A DNA stretch of 64,000 bases from Annona cherimola. Taxonomy: Eukaryota; Streptophyta; Magnoliopsida; Magnoliales; Annonaceae. Positions 24,600 through 34,319 of the stretch are shown piece after piece. A program made the position numbers and the translations under genes. Below the pieces are notes generated by a model. The model saw only the letters and a list, made by a program, of their open reading frames with translations, was not told the DNA's origin and did not search any database. The DNA lies in contig CM059972.1 in assembly GCA_030490835.1 (NCBI GenBank), positions 94,163,137 through 94,227,136 on the forward strand, given 5' to 3'. Every line of letters begins with the position of its first letter. The first letter of the stretch is position 1.

Positions 24600-25672
24600 T
24601 CTAATTTTACTTATAGCCACAAACTTTCAAAAATATCTCTTATACCCATGATCTTTTATCTTAATTCCTTATATACTCATGTCATTAGGAATCCATTAAA
24701 TAACTCTTCTGTAAAATGATAAATATGCTTAATATAATTTGAAACTGTTTTGCTCAAAATTAAATATTCATATTCAAATAATATACTATTTTATGATTAT
24801 AGAATTACTAAAGATTCATTATAATATAAATTTTTAGCTATAAAATCTTAATTAGGGATGAACATATTCGTCATTTCACAATAGGTTAACGGCTCATTTA
24901 ACGAATTTCTAACGACACATATATATGTGGAAGTAAGATGAAAATTCATAAGTATAAGTAAGATGAAAATTCATGAGTATAAGAGGCATTTTTGAAAATT
25001 CGTGGATACAAGTAGGGTTGTTAACGAATCGAGTTGGATGGTTTGGAACCTAATCCTAATTCTAACCCATTTAAAATATCTCAACCATAATCCGTTTATT
25101 AATCCATTTAAAAAACCTCAACCCTAACCTATTTGCAATCCATTTAATAAACAGGTTGGTGGGTTGTAACGGGTTATATTTCAAATAACCTGAAAGCCTA
25201 AATTCTAATAGATGATGACCTCGCAAGGAAAGACAAGAGGGTATTTTCGGCGTAGGGGAAATAGAAATAGGGCAGTAACGGGAAAATAGAATTAGGGCAA
25301 CAGTGAAAAATGAAAATTAAGTGACTTGAGGAAGACTTAGAGAGGAAAAATAACTAAGTGGTTTACATGTGTATATATAAAACTTTAATGAGTTAAGTGA
25401 GTTAAATGAGTTGAATGAATTAAACGAGTTGAACAGATTATATGATTAAATGGGTTACTAAACGGGTTGATGAGTTATAAAATCTCAACCCTAATCTATT
25501 TATTAAATTAAATGATTAAACAAGTTAGTGAACCATAACTCATTTATTCAAAAATCTCAACCCAAACTCATTTATAAACGTGTTGGACGAGGGGGTTAAT
25601 GGTTGACCACGACCATCAACACGCCTAGATACAAGTAAAATTAGGGATGAAATTCATCAGCATATGAGGAAT
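24600..25672. mobile_element. AT-rich MITE interrupted by a hAT MITE
   Basis: The two outer parts (24600-25012 and about 25628-25672) align continuously with 58878-59312 (AATTTTACTTATAG, ACTTTCAAAAATRTCTC, TTTTTAGCTATAAAATC, ending GAGGAATTCAC). The inner hAT element is absent from that copy, giving an empty-site comparison. Confidence 0.78.
25013..25627 (+). mobile_element. hAT-type MITE with 8-bp target duplication
   Basis: The ends TAGGGTTGTTAACG and CATCAACACGCCTA are imperfect inverted repeats. GATACAAG flanks exactly at 25005-25012 and 25628-25635. The inside is rich in AAACGGGTTGAGTTAAATG-like repeats. The second copy is at 15003-15631 in the opposite direction. Confidence 0.9.
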
Positions 25673-26420
25673 TCACCTCTAATTCTACCATTTGTTTATA
25701 CAACTAGGAATTAAAAGATCATCCCGATTAAATATTATATTTTTCCTAAAATTAAAAATCATTTGAGGGTAAATCTTAACTTGTTAAAATTGTTTATTAT
25801 TAGAAACTGTTTTACTTGGCTAATTAAACATCCTGACCTTCCAAATTGTTCATCCCACCGAAAGTAATTATTGCCTACAATTCGATTACATTTTAATACT
25901 CGATTATTGATGTAATTAAATTTTAAAAATTGTACACATTTCTAGAGTTTCTAAGGGCGTGGCCCCCATAACATTCCAACCAAAACCATTTGGTATCTTA
26001 GTTAAATGGATAATCATCAACATGGGCCAATATGCGAGTTAACTATCGAAGTAAATCGGTATATTATGCGCTATTGAAGTATTTCTCACTTATAAAGATA
26101 AAAATGTAGTGACTATAAAGATTTTTTTCAGTTCTTGGCATAGGGTATCATTCCCTGATCGTGTAGGGCTATAATTGTTACTTTGATTGGATATTAGTTG
26201 TTGGGGATAATTTGACAAAAAAAAAAAGAAAGAAGAAGAAGAGGCAATATAACCTGATTTGCACCCTTAAGTCTTCCAGGCTTCTCGCAATATCATTTGA
26301 TTATCACACTTAGACGAATCAATAAAATATGGAGTGGAGGATAATAATGCACCCATCGAGATTCAGTTATTGGTCATCTTTAATCTTTTATAGAAAATAT
26401 AAATTTTAAAAAAAAGTTAA

Positions 26421-26665
26421 GGGTGCATTTTGGAAAGGGAAAAAGAAAAAAAATTTCTCCTACTTTTTCCCTCGCCTTTTCAAATCTTACAATACCATTA
26501 ACTTATTTTATTTCAATTTTATTTCCTTTACTACTAATCATTAGCTCTACTATGTCACATCATTTTAACTTATCCATTTCAAAAAAATTTCCACAAAAAC
26601 TTTTCTCTCATTTTTTCCTCTCTTCCCAACAATTTTAAAGAAAGGGAAATGAGGTTCAAAACGCA
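26421..26665 (+). mobile_element. Tourist-like MITE, variant subfamily
   Basis: It starts GGGTGCATTTTGG after TAA and ends TTCAAAACGCAT before TA. The core keeps TTATTTTATTTCAATTTTATTTCCTTTACTACTAATCATTA and ATGTCACATCATTTT, as in the other Tourist copies. It lies about 410 bases beyond the zinc-finger stop codon. Confidence 0.7.
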
Positions 26666-27075
26666 TTATGTGAGAGGAAAAATCATATGTGATGCACCAC
26701 CTTGCAGTAATGAGATGACATTCATTGTTAAATGTAATAAACAATTAATTGGTTACTTTGTTCTGACGGATGATGATGTAAATTTGAATCATCATCTGCA
26801 TCGAATCAATTCCCAATAGTGTTACAGAGTGACCCATTATTCGGGCCATAGAAACTGAAATAAACTGTTTAGATGCACAATCCGTTAATCAAATTGCAGC
26901 ATAGAAGAGTAACTAACCCAATTCTGCAATACTTGCTATCCATTTGAGGATGAATGCCGTCGTGAACAATGCTTGTTTTGTAACTAACCCAATCCACTTG
27001 CACATCCAAACACAATCCATTCCTCCTCAAGCCCATGAAATATCAAACACCCCACAAGAAGAAGATCCATAAGCA
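26666..27075. other. 3' flank of the zinc-finger gene
   Basis: Downstream of the minus-strand stop. Probably includes the 3' UTR. No AATAAA was clearly seen on the minus strand. Confidence 0.4.
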
Positions 27076-27783
27076 TCAGTTGCCCAGCCTCAGATCCAAA
27101 GCAAGGTCAAGCGAAGAAGGGTCTTCTTCATTCTCTAGTGGGGCAGGAGAATTTAAGTCCAAATCACAGCCTGTAACCGGAGAAGAAGAGCTTGCACCAT
27201 TCTCATTTCCTTTATCCCAATGGCACCGCATGTGCCCTCCCAGAGCTTGACCGCTCGAGAAAACCTTCAGACAAACACCACACTTATGGCCCATCACAAT
27301 GTACTCTCCTCTACCATCACTCATGTTCTGAAAGCCAATGCTGTCGTGCCGGTCGCCGGAGTCACACATCGTATTACCGTCGACTAAACTGTTTGATAGC
27401 AGAACAAGGCAGGCTGCCACCTCAAGATCATCGCTGGTGATGTACGAGGGTGATGGACATGATGGTGCATCCGGGCCCATCCGCCGAAGACCCGGCGGCG
27501 GATTGATCCCGCGCCACTGCCGCTCCGGGTGGCACCGCATGTGGCCGAACAAGGCCTTCCAGGAGCGGAAGCACTTCCCACATTCACTGCAAGGGGGGAT
27601 GGCAGAAGCTGTTGAAGCAATTTCTGGCCTCTTTCCTTTCTCTGCACCGGAGCCCATGGCCGCAGGGTCAGGCACCAGCACTCTCTTCCGACGTTGTTTG
27701 TAGGGCCTGCGCTGTCTGCCGAGGATCCGAGGCAACAAGGTTTCTGCGAATTTGGGATTAGATGATGAATCTGATGCATTCAT
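27076..27783 (-). CDS. ZAT3-like: C2H2 zinc-finger transcriptional repressor, ZAT2/ZAT3 (DAZ1/DAZ2)-like, intronless
   Basis: Predicted nuclear DNA-binding repressor of 235 residues in one uninterrupted reading frame. Seen: a basic stretch KQRRKRV (29-35) that could be a nuclear signal. Finger 1 has C65, C68, H81 and H85 and carries WKALFGH in place of the usual QALGGH, followed by HPERQWRGINPPP. Finger 2 has C168, C171, H184 and H188 with a canonical QALGGH core. The C-terminus has DLDLNSPAP (207-215) and LDLALDLRL (225-233), both EAR-like. From family knowledge: plant C2H2 proteins with QALGGH fingers and EAR motifs recruit TOPLESS-type co-repressors. The WKALFGH finger followed by PERQWRGINPP is typical of ZAT2/ZAT3, which in Arabidopsis are the DUO1-activated male-germline repressors DAZ1/DAZ2. 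Orthology and a pollen role are inference. The ATG follows a leader lying downstream of a TATA box. The gene stands alone and is much richer in GC than its flanks. Confidence 0.93.
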   Translation of the reverse strand: MNASDSSSNPKFAETLLPRILGRQRRPYKQRRKRVLVPDPAAMGSGAEKGKRPEIASTASAIPPCSECGKCFRSWKALFGHMRCHPERQWRGINPPPGLRRMGPDAPSCPSPSYITSDDLEVAACLVLLSNSLVDGNTMCDSGDRHDSIGFQNMSDGRGEYIVMGHKCGVCLKVFSSGQALGGHMRCHWDKGNENGASSSSPVTGCDLDLNSPAPLENEEDPSSLDLALDLRLGN

Positions 27784-28015
27784 CTGTGGTGAAAGGGGAG
27801 TTTTGGAGCTTCAAGCATCATTTGGGGTGGGGTTGGGCTTTTCAAGTTCGAATTTTTAAGAGGCGGTTATTTTCAGTTATGGGGTTGGCGGTTTCTCCCC
27901 AGTCTTATCTTTGGGAATGAATGATCACAAGCACATGCAACTAGAAACATGTGTAAGGATGCTTCTGCACAATCCAAACCATGAATCCGGCAAAGACGAG
28001 AAGAATTAAGCAGAA

Positions 28016-28027
28016 GCTTATATAAAA
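28016..28027 (-). promoter_or_regulatory. TATA box of the C2H2 zinc-finger gene
   Basis: On the minus strand the sequence reads TTTTATATAAGC, a good plant TATA box about 235-245 bases before the ATG at 27783. Transcription would then start near 27985-27995, leaving a leader of about 200 bases. No better TATA-like site was seen between this one and the ATG. A SINE lies about 210 bases further upstream. Confidence 0.5.
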
Positions 28028-28236
28028 GGATTGGATGCAAAACGAATCAGAAGAAGTTTTAATTTCTGATCTAATCTGAACTGACCATGGAGAGCATGGA
28101 TGCGGATTTGTCATGTATCTGTATACAATCAAGAAATCCCACCATCTGGGACTGGGAGGTGGAGGACTCCAAACCAGAAAAGGCCATTCAAGATCAACCC
28201 AAGATAGGATTTCACGGACGCGGTTTACATGTTCTT

Positions 28237-28484
28237 TTTTTTATTGTTATATTTACATACATCTCAACACATATTACATTGAAATTCAGAGACATTCTTA
28301 CAAATACGGAGATACATAACTCCTCCAAAGAAATCTGGAGACACAGCTTCACCAAAGAATTAGGAAGACACAGCTTCCACCAAGCCAAAGGGAGACAACA
28401 ACTCCCACACTATTTTTTCGGGCCGAAATCCCAACGTAGGATTCGAACCCACAACTGTAGCTCTGCAAGCGCCTTGTTACTGCT
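28237..28484 (-). mobile_element. tRNA-derived SINE in the zinc-finger gene promoter
   Basis: The insertion is flanked by perfect 17-bp direct repeats GCGGTTTACATGTTCTT at 28220-28236 and 28485-28501. On the minus strand it begins with tRNA-like sequence carrying an RNA polymerase III B box (GGGTTCGAATCC) and ends in an A-rich tail, seen as the T-run after 28236. The body (GGAAGCTGTGTCTTCC, TTTGTAAGAATGTCTC, ATATGTGTTGAGAT) matches the SINE at 33596-33884, so the two belong to one family. The A-box end is missing, so this copy is 5'-truncated. Exact duplications suggest a fairly recent insertion. Confidence 0.93.
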
Positions 28485-28777
28485 GCGGTTTACATGTTCT
28501 TATACCAATTAACTGAGACCATCTTTCGAGGTTTTGGAATTCGTAATTTCGAAATTCAAAACAAAGTTTTTGAGTTAAGCATGTTTGTCATAATATCCTT
28601 ATTTCAGTATGACATAAACCTTATTTTAAGATTAAATAATTGGTAGCACCAAGATGCCTCAATATTTTAAGATTAAATTATTATAAACTAATTTAAAAGC
28701 CTTATAAATATTAGTTATTTATACAAGCATTATAAATTTCTTATGTATTTTATCTTTTGAAAAAATATGAATGATTT

Positions 28778-29655
28778 TAGGGGTGCAAGGTGAACCCAAT
28801 TCCTAATCCTACTAGGTTTGTGTGAACTAAAATTCTAACTCTATCAGGTTTATATAAACCCAAACCCAAATCATAGTATTAAAATTTATGTTTGGATTGG
28901 ATTCGAATCAAGTTGGCATTAATTTCCGTCATGATTTCGAGTTGAAATTCAGTTTACTCTTACACCAAAAAAAGTTAAAGTTATCGATAAAGATAACAAA
29001 GTTTTTAAATACTATTACATTTGCACATGAATAATTTACTTACGAATATATTTATATGACATATGATATCTTTGGTTTTGATGAAAGTTAATTTTCTAAT
29101 TAAAAAATACTTCTAAATACAATAAATATAATGAATTTACACATAATAATAAGATAAGAAAAACAAACAAGATTATATGAAATTACTATCTAAAGTTTAA
29201 TAAAAGTGAGAATTATATATCTCTTAGTTAATTAGTATATATGCAATAATTTTAAAGATTTTATATATTTATAATTATTTGGAAAGAAAGTTAATGTTGA
29301 TGTAATTCATTTTTTACGAACAAATGTACTTAACATTTAGGTTTTAGAATAAACGTTTTATAGTTTAATTAGGTAATGATTATACAGAAGAATGTTTATC
29401 ATAATTATAGTTGAAATACTTAATGCATAAACAAATATAATTATTTTAATAAATTAGAAAAAATATAAAGTTCGGATCGAGTCGAGTTTTGTTACCGAGT
29501 TAATACAGACACAATATTTCGTTTGGATTTTTTCAGGTCAGGTTGAAATCAAGTCTAATTTGAAAAAAAATTGAAAAATAAAATCCAAATTTGGTTTTGA
29601 AACCGAGTCGGGTCAAGTAGGTTTAATCCAAACCCAGTACCAAGTTGCACCCCTA
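28778..29655. mobile_element. Non-autonomous hAT element with 8-bp target duplication
   Basis: The ends TAGGGGTGCAAGG and AAGTTGCACCCCTA are inverted repeats, with exact AATGATTT duplications at 28770-28777 and 29656-29663. Subterminal AACCCAA/GGGTTTG-type repeats border an AT-rich centre without a transposase frame. Same family as 11512-12713 and 35386-36820. Confidence 0.93.
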
Positions 29656-29663
29656 AATGATTT

Positions 29664-30067
29664 ATTTTTCTTTTAGAAAGACATTTTTTTCATTTATTTA
29701 ATCAATGACATGAAACTTTTATTTTTATAAACGAATCCCATAATCTAATATCATATTGTATTACGCATTATTACTATAAAAATTAATCTATTTCAAAGTG
29801 CTATGAAGGATTTGTAACCCAGACCTAATTATATGTTAATATGTTAATAGTTCATAAACACTTATTTAAGGCCTAACTATATTTATAAAGACATTTTTAA
29901 ATAATTCTAGAATATTCATAAGTGATAAGAGTCTAGGACGCTGGTACAATGATACATACCACGCTGGTAGTTCAAAAACCCGTCTAATTATTTACTAAAT
30001 TACTAATATTATGCGTACTTCTTCATTATTAATGTAAATGTGAAGAATTACATATGCTATAAATCCC
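29664..30067. other. AT-rich intergenic DNA
   Basis: Nothing recognised. Confidence 0.5.
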
Positions 30068-30368
30068 ATGCAACCCTCTGTATTTTTATTTTTATTTTTT
30101 GATTTTTTCATGAATACATGTTTCTAAGTATATTTGACCCATATACCAATTTTTACCATTTTATAGTATTTTTACCTATTTATATTTTATTTTTAAAAAT
30201 ATCAATTTAAGGGGTATTTTGGTCAATTTCAGCCCTTAAAAATCTTATTTTTGAAAATAAAAAATAAATATTAGGAAATAATAAAACCTGTTGTATGAGT
30301 TAAATATACTTAAGAAAACATGTTTACAAAGAAAAATCAAAAAATTAAATAACGTAGAGGGCTGCATG
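30068..30368. mobile_element. Palindromic AT-rich MITE
   Basis: Inverted ends CATGCAACCCTCT and AGAGGGCTGCATG enclose mirror-image arms (ACATGTTTCTAAGTATATTTGACCCAT and its inverted form). Same core as 4293-4640. Confidence 0.75.
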
Positions 30369-30456
30369 CAACTAGTCACATGTAATTAGCCCTCTCGAGT
30401 AAAAGGCTTCCACTTCTTTGAAACTTCATTTCTATATAACCTCATTTATGTTTAAT

Positions 30457-30825
30457 GAGTAATGATATTATACAATATATTGTATATTAGCTTACGGTAC
30501 AATATTCATTTTTTTTATTTTATCATCAACGGTTTTCTAAAGTGCATTTAATTCATATACTAAGTTTTGCCATTTTCTAATATTTTTACATATTCATTTT
30601 TTATTTTTAAAAATCACGTGTTTTAAAGAGTGAAAATGACTTATATGCCCTTGATTTTTTAAAAATAAAAAATAAATATGTAAGAGTATTATAAAATGGA
30701 AAAACTTAGTATATGAATCAAATACACTTAAAAAACATGCTTATAAAGAAAAATTAAATTAAAATTAAAAAATTGAATATTATATCGTAAGCTAATATAC
30801 AATATATTTTATAATATCATGACTC
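30457..30825. mobile_element. Mutator-like palindromic MITE with 9-bp target duplication
   Basis: The ends GAGTAATGATATTATACAAT and ATTTTATAATATCATGACTC start inverted repeats longer than 60 bases (TTGTATATTAGCTTACG against CGTAAGCTAATATACAA). The flanks are exact 9-bp repeats ATGTTTAAT at 30448-30456 and 30826-30834. Long inverted repeats with a 9-bp duplication are the Mutator pattern. Confidence 0.88.
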
Positions 30826-30834
30826 ATGTTTAAT

Positions 30835-31600
30835 ATCCTGATAATTGATGTAAATTTCATTCTATCTATTATATTTAACATCATTTCTACAAATGATAAA
30901 ATTAACGTAATAAAATAATTTAACACTAAAAAATTTTAAGAGAATTTTCAATATCCAAGCCATTTAAAATATCACTGTTATGTGGATAAATGATTCTACA
31001 AAGTATTATTATATTTTAATACATATATAAATAGATCTAAGTATTTTTTAAATTTGCACATGAATGTATTCATTTTTGAGCACATGTGGCCCACACACAA
31101 ATTTGATTTAGATGAAACTAGTTCTTCTAGCTAAACAAATAATGTTAAATACAATAAGTAGATTAGATTTTACGTCAATTATCAACATTTCAAAAATGGA
31201 ACATGTTACATAGATGTTACATCAATTATCAACATTTTAAAAATGAAACATGTTACATGAAATCGTTTCTACATAACCTTCTTGAATAGAACTGGAGCCC
31301 GTACTAAAATTCAAAACAGTTGCAAAAATACATAGCAATGCTTATATATTTTTCCAAGCAATTATATAATAATTTAATTCCAAAGAATTTATGTGTCTTA
31401 GTATTTGTTTCAAAATCAATAATTCTCTATCGGACACTAGTTAATTTTTTTTTGTAGTACTAATGAAAATACCGAACAATATTATTTATGGGATTCCTTC
31501 TTAAAAATGTATTTTATTAAAAAAGATTTGCCATCGACTAATATAGTTTTTTCTTTTACTGAATATTATAACAGCCTAGAATTGAATTTCACTTTGAAAA
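30835..31600. other. AT-rich intergenic DNA
   Basis: No gene. One short direct repeat of about 45 bases (ATCAATTATCAACATTTNAAAAATG, near 31176 and 31224). Confidence 0.5.
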
Positions 31601-31629
31601 GAGGAGAGAGTTACTAAGGATTTGTAAGT

Positions 31630-32215
31630 ACGTCTCAAGTTAAATATAGTACGATGAATTTTAAAACTATACAACTGCTAGGCTAAATCGGACAATATCA
31701 CATAGTGAGATGGTCCATAACCCATAGGTCCAGGATCATTTTTTGGGTTTGTGCTTTATAAGCGATATCAGAGCAGACTCCCTCCGTTAGATGTGATTCA
31801 GAGAGTCTAAGAATTAAGCTAGTGAAAGTCAAGACTGCAAGCAATCCAAAGTTGAATTATGGTTTGAGAACAAACTAGACAGAAGGTAGAAGGCTTGTAA
31901 AAGCTCGAAACTAAATTCCACATCAAAAGGAAGGAGAGAGAGAGAGTTTATAGGGTTTATGAGTGAATTTTAAGAGAGTTTATAGGGGTTTATGGGTGAA
32001 TTTTAAGAGAGTAATTTTAAGAGAGTTTATAGGGGTTTATAAGTGAATTTTAAGAGAGTTTATAGGGGTTTATAAGTGAATTTTAAGTTAGATATGGTGT
32101 AATTCATTTTAAAATCATACGGCTAAGTTGCTAGGCCAAAGCAAACGATATCACACAATAAGGAAACCCATTACCCATATTCCCAAGATTGTTTTTATAA
32201 GCCTATGTGTTACAA
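31630..32215 (+). mobile_element. Candidate TRIM (miniature LTR retrotransposon)
   Basis: Two diverged direct repeats of about 130-150 bases, near 31635-31768 and 32085-32215, share GTTARATATRGT, TTTTAAAAYYATAC, GCTAGGC and CACATA/CACACA motifs in order. The first is followed by GATATCAGAGCAGAC (about 31768-31782), close to the TGGTATCAGAGC primer-binding site for initiator methionine tRNA. The roughly 300-base interior has no coding frame. Exact termini and target duplication were not found. Confidence 0.5.
31946..32088 (+). repeat. Minisatellite, unit about 33 bp
   Basis: Four full units and one partial unit of GTTTATAGGGGTTTATAAGT followed by GAATTTTAAGAGA, nearly identical, inside the TRIM candidate. 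Confidence 0.9.
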
Positions 32216-32387
32216 AAAAAAATTGTAAATGGAAAATAAGTCATTCAGATTTTTCTCGGAGACAAAATACATTTGAAAATTTTTAAATACTCACATAAAT
32301 ATCTAATATATCTATAAAAGCTTCTAAAATAGTTTGATAATAATTGAATCTTAAAATATTGACACTTCACGTATTTCCTTTTATTAC

Positions 32388-32579
32388 ATCAAGGGGGAAG
32401 GAGAGAACATGCTCCTGGCGGGGTTGAACTATAAGACAATTTCATGCTTGCAGGGTTGAACTATAACTATAAGACAATTGCATGCAAGCCAGGGGGGTTG
32501 AACTCAAACACAGCGGCATAAAAGCCGAGACCTGACACCAGTTGGCTACGTCCCGGTTCACGAAAGTGAATCGGAATTA
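32388..32579 (-). mobile_element. Probable tRNA-derived SINE, minus orientation
   Basis: Read on the minus strand it has an A-box-like TAGCCAACTGGTGT and a B-box-like GTTTGAGTTCAACCC at tRNA spacing, then a body with two copies of an AATTGTCTTATAGTT-type segment, and ends in GATGTAATAAAAGG. ATTTCCTTT occurs at both edges (near 32377 and 32579) and may be the target duplication. Boundaries are less certain than for the neighbouring SINEs. Confidence 0.55.
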
Positions 32580-32620
32580 ATTTCCTTTAAAATTTTGAAA
32601 CTAGGAAACGTCGACAGTGG

Positions 32621-32744
32621 CGAACCTGCACATAGGGCAGTTGGTTTCGCGTGTGGGTTTCGTGCCCCCGACCGGGATTCAAGTCCCATCTCCAGCGGAT
32701 GCCATTGAGCGGGGTGCTCTGGCAAATCAAAAAAAAAAAAAAAA
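32621..32744 (+). mobile_element. Short tRNA-derived SINE with poly(A) tail
   Basis: Perfect 18-bp duplications AGGAAACGTCGACAGTGG lie at 32603-32620 and 32745-32762. The 124-base insert has a B-box-like GGGATTCAAGTCCC, an upstream A-box-like GGGCAGTTGG and an uninterrupted terminal A-run of about 17 bases. The body differs from the 33.6-kb family, so it is either a separate short SINE family or a deleted form. Confidence 0.9.
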
Positions 32745-32934
32745 AGGAAACGTCGACAGTGGATTTCATTCCCCACTCGTTCTTTAACAGTTCTACTCAA
32801 CTAAGCTGAACTGGTTTTAGTAACAAACATTTCTTTTCGCTCAACTAAAGAGGCATCATACCGTCTACAGCTATTAATTTTATTTCTTTTGATACCCTAT
32901 TTATTTATATTACCATTTCGCGAATTCCAAATTC

Positions 32935-33294
32935 AACTTTTTCCATTATTTGCCCTCCTCTTTCACGAACTCTTGAAATTCAGATTCTATTCAACCTTAA
33001 TCCTTAAGTCTACTTATAAAGTATAAATCTTAATACTAATTCTAACCCTATTTATAGAACTTAAACCTTAACCATATTTGTGCAAATCGAATTCCCAATA
33101 AGTTAACTTTTTCCATTATTTGCCCTCCTCTTTCATCTAACAGTGCAACTGGAACTCTTGAAATTCAGATTGTATTCAACCTTAATCCTTAACTCTACTT
33201 ATAAAGTATAAATCTTAATACTAATTCTAACCCTATTTATAGAACTTAAACCTTAACCATATTTGTGAAAATCGAATTCCCAATAAGTTTCAGA
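32935..33294. repeat. Tandem duplication, unit about 170-190 bp
   Basis: Unit 1 (32935-33104) and unit 2 (33105-33294) both start AACTTTTTCCATTATTTGCC and end near CGAATTCCCAATAAGTT. They differ by few substitutions and an extra run of about 17-20 bases in unit 2 (ATCTAACAGTGCAACTGG). Confidence 0.9.
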
Positions 33295-33330
33295 TTAGAA
33301 TTCAAGTTGACAAATTTACATTTTATTTAA

Positions 33331-33580
33331 GAGTATGTTTGAAAAGTACTATAACTTTTGGGAGAAAAATTTTTAATGTAAAATTTTTTTAAATGAAATA
33401 AAATAATGTGATATGATATGGATAATAATTGAAAAATAGAGTAGTTGTATAAAAATTTATGAAAAAATAATTAAAAATTATTATAGTTGTATAAAAAAAT
33501 GTAATAAAATAATTGAAAAGTAAAACAATTATAAAAAAAAAAGTTTTAATTTCAAAATTTTTGTGTAAACAAACATACCC
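33331..33580 (-). mobile_element. Tourist-like MITE
   Basis: Minus-orientation family copy: starts GAGTATGTTTG after TAA, contains AATAATGTGATATGATATGGATAATAAT, ends AAACAAACATACCC. The right end abuts the SINE target site. Confidence 0.8.
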
Positions 33581-33595
33581 AAAGACAAGCATGTT

Positions 33596-33884
33596 ACCAA
33601 CCGAGGCTAGCTCGGTTGGTCGTCAGCAGCGGCGCGCACAGGAGTTCTGCGACCGGCGGGGGATCGAATCCCATACGGGATTTCGGTCCCAAAATAGATG
33701 GGCGTGGGAGCATGGTGGTCTCCCGGGTGGAAAAAGTGTGGGAGCAGGTGGTCTCCCAAGTGGCTATTGGAAGCTGTGTCTTCCAGATTTCTTTGGGGCG
33801 TTATGTGTCCCCAGATTTGTAAGAATGTCTCAGATCTTCAAGTATAATATGTGTTGAGATACATGTAATTATATACCAATCAAA
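33596..33884 (+). mobile_element. Full-length tRNA-derived SINE
   Basis: Perfect 15-bp target duplications AAAGACAAGCATGTT flank it at 33581-33595 and 33885-33899. The head has an A-box-like GGCTAGCTCGGTTGGT and a B box GGATCGAATCCC with tRNA spacing. The body repeats GTGGTCTCCC, and the tail is short and A-rich after TATACCAATC. It is the most complete copy of the family also seen at 28237-28484. It inserted directly beside the end of a Tourist-like MITE (33331-33580). Confidence 0.93.
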
Positions 33885-34319
33885 AAAGACAAGCATGTTT
33901 AGAATTTCATATGAATAGATGGTAAAAAAAAAAATCATAAAGGTAAAAATAATAATAAATAATCAAACTACATTAAAAACAAGATAAAAAAATTAATAAA
34001 CATAAAAAGTAAAAATAGAAGTATAAAGATAAACATAAATGAAAATAATATAATTTATTTATGGCTTATTCCAAATTATACGATATTCTTGAATTGAATT
34101 TGTATTAATATTTCCAAGATAATTTTTTAATTTTCAAGGTAGCTTTTTTTAATTTCCAATGCAACTTTACCCATTTCGAATACAACTTTACTTATTCACA
34201 ATACATATAACCTTTATCAAAAAAATTACATTCTCATTTTAAATACAGATTTGATTATGATTTCTAATCAGGTGTACAGAGCTTCAACTCACCCGAGTGC
34301 AAGAAACCTAATTTTTGCT

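Noticed and set aside
27338..27779. Frames of 121 and 131 codons overlapping the zinc-finger gene
   Set aside because: Shadow frames of a GC-rich coding sequence; they lack the finger and EAR motifs.
28087..28512. A 141-codon plus-strand frame
   Set aside because: It runs antisense through the SINE and its target duplications, so the frame is created by the insertion.
33513..33857. A 114-codon frame
   Set aside because: It starts in a Tourist MITE and continues through the SINE at 33596-33884.
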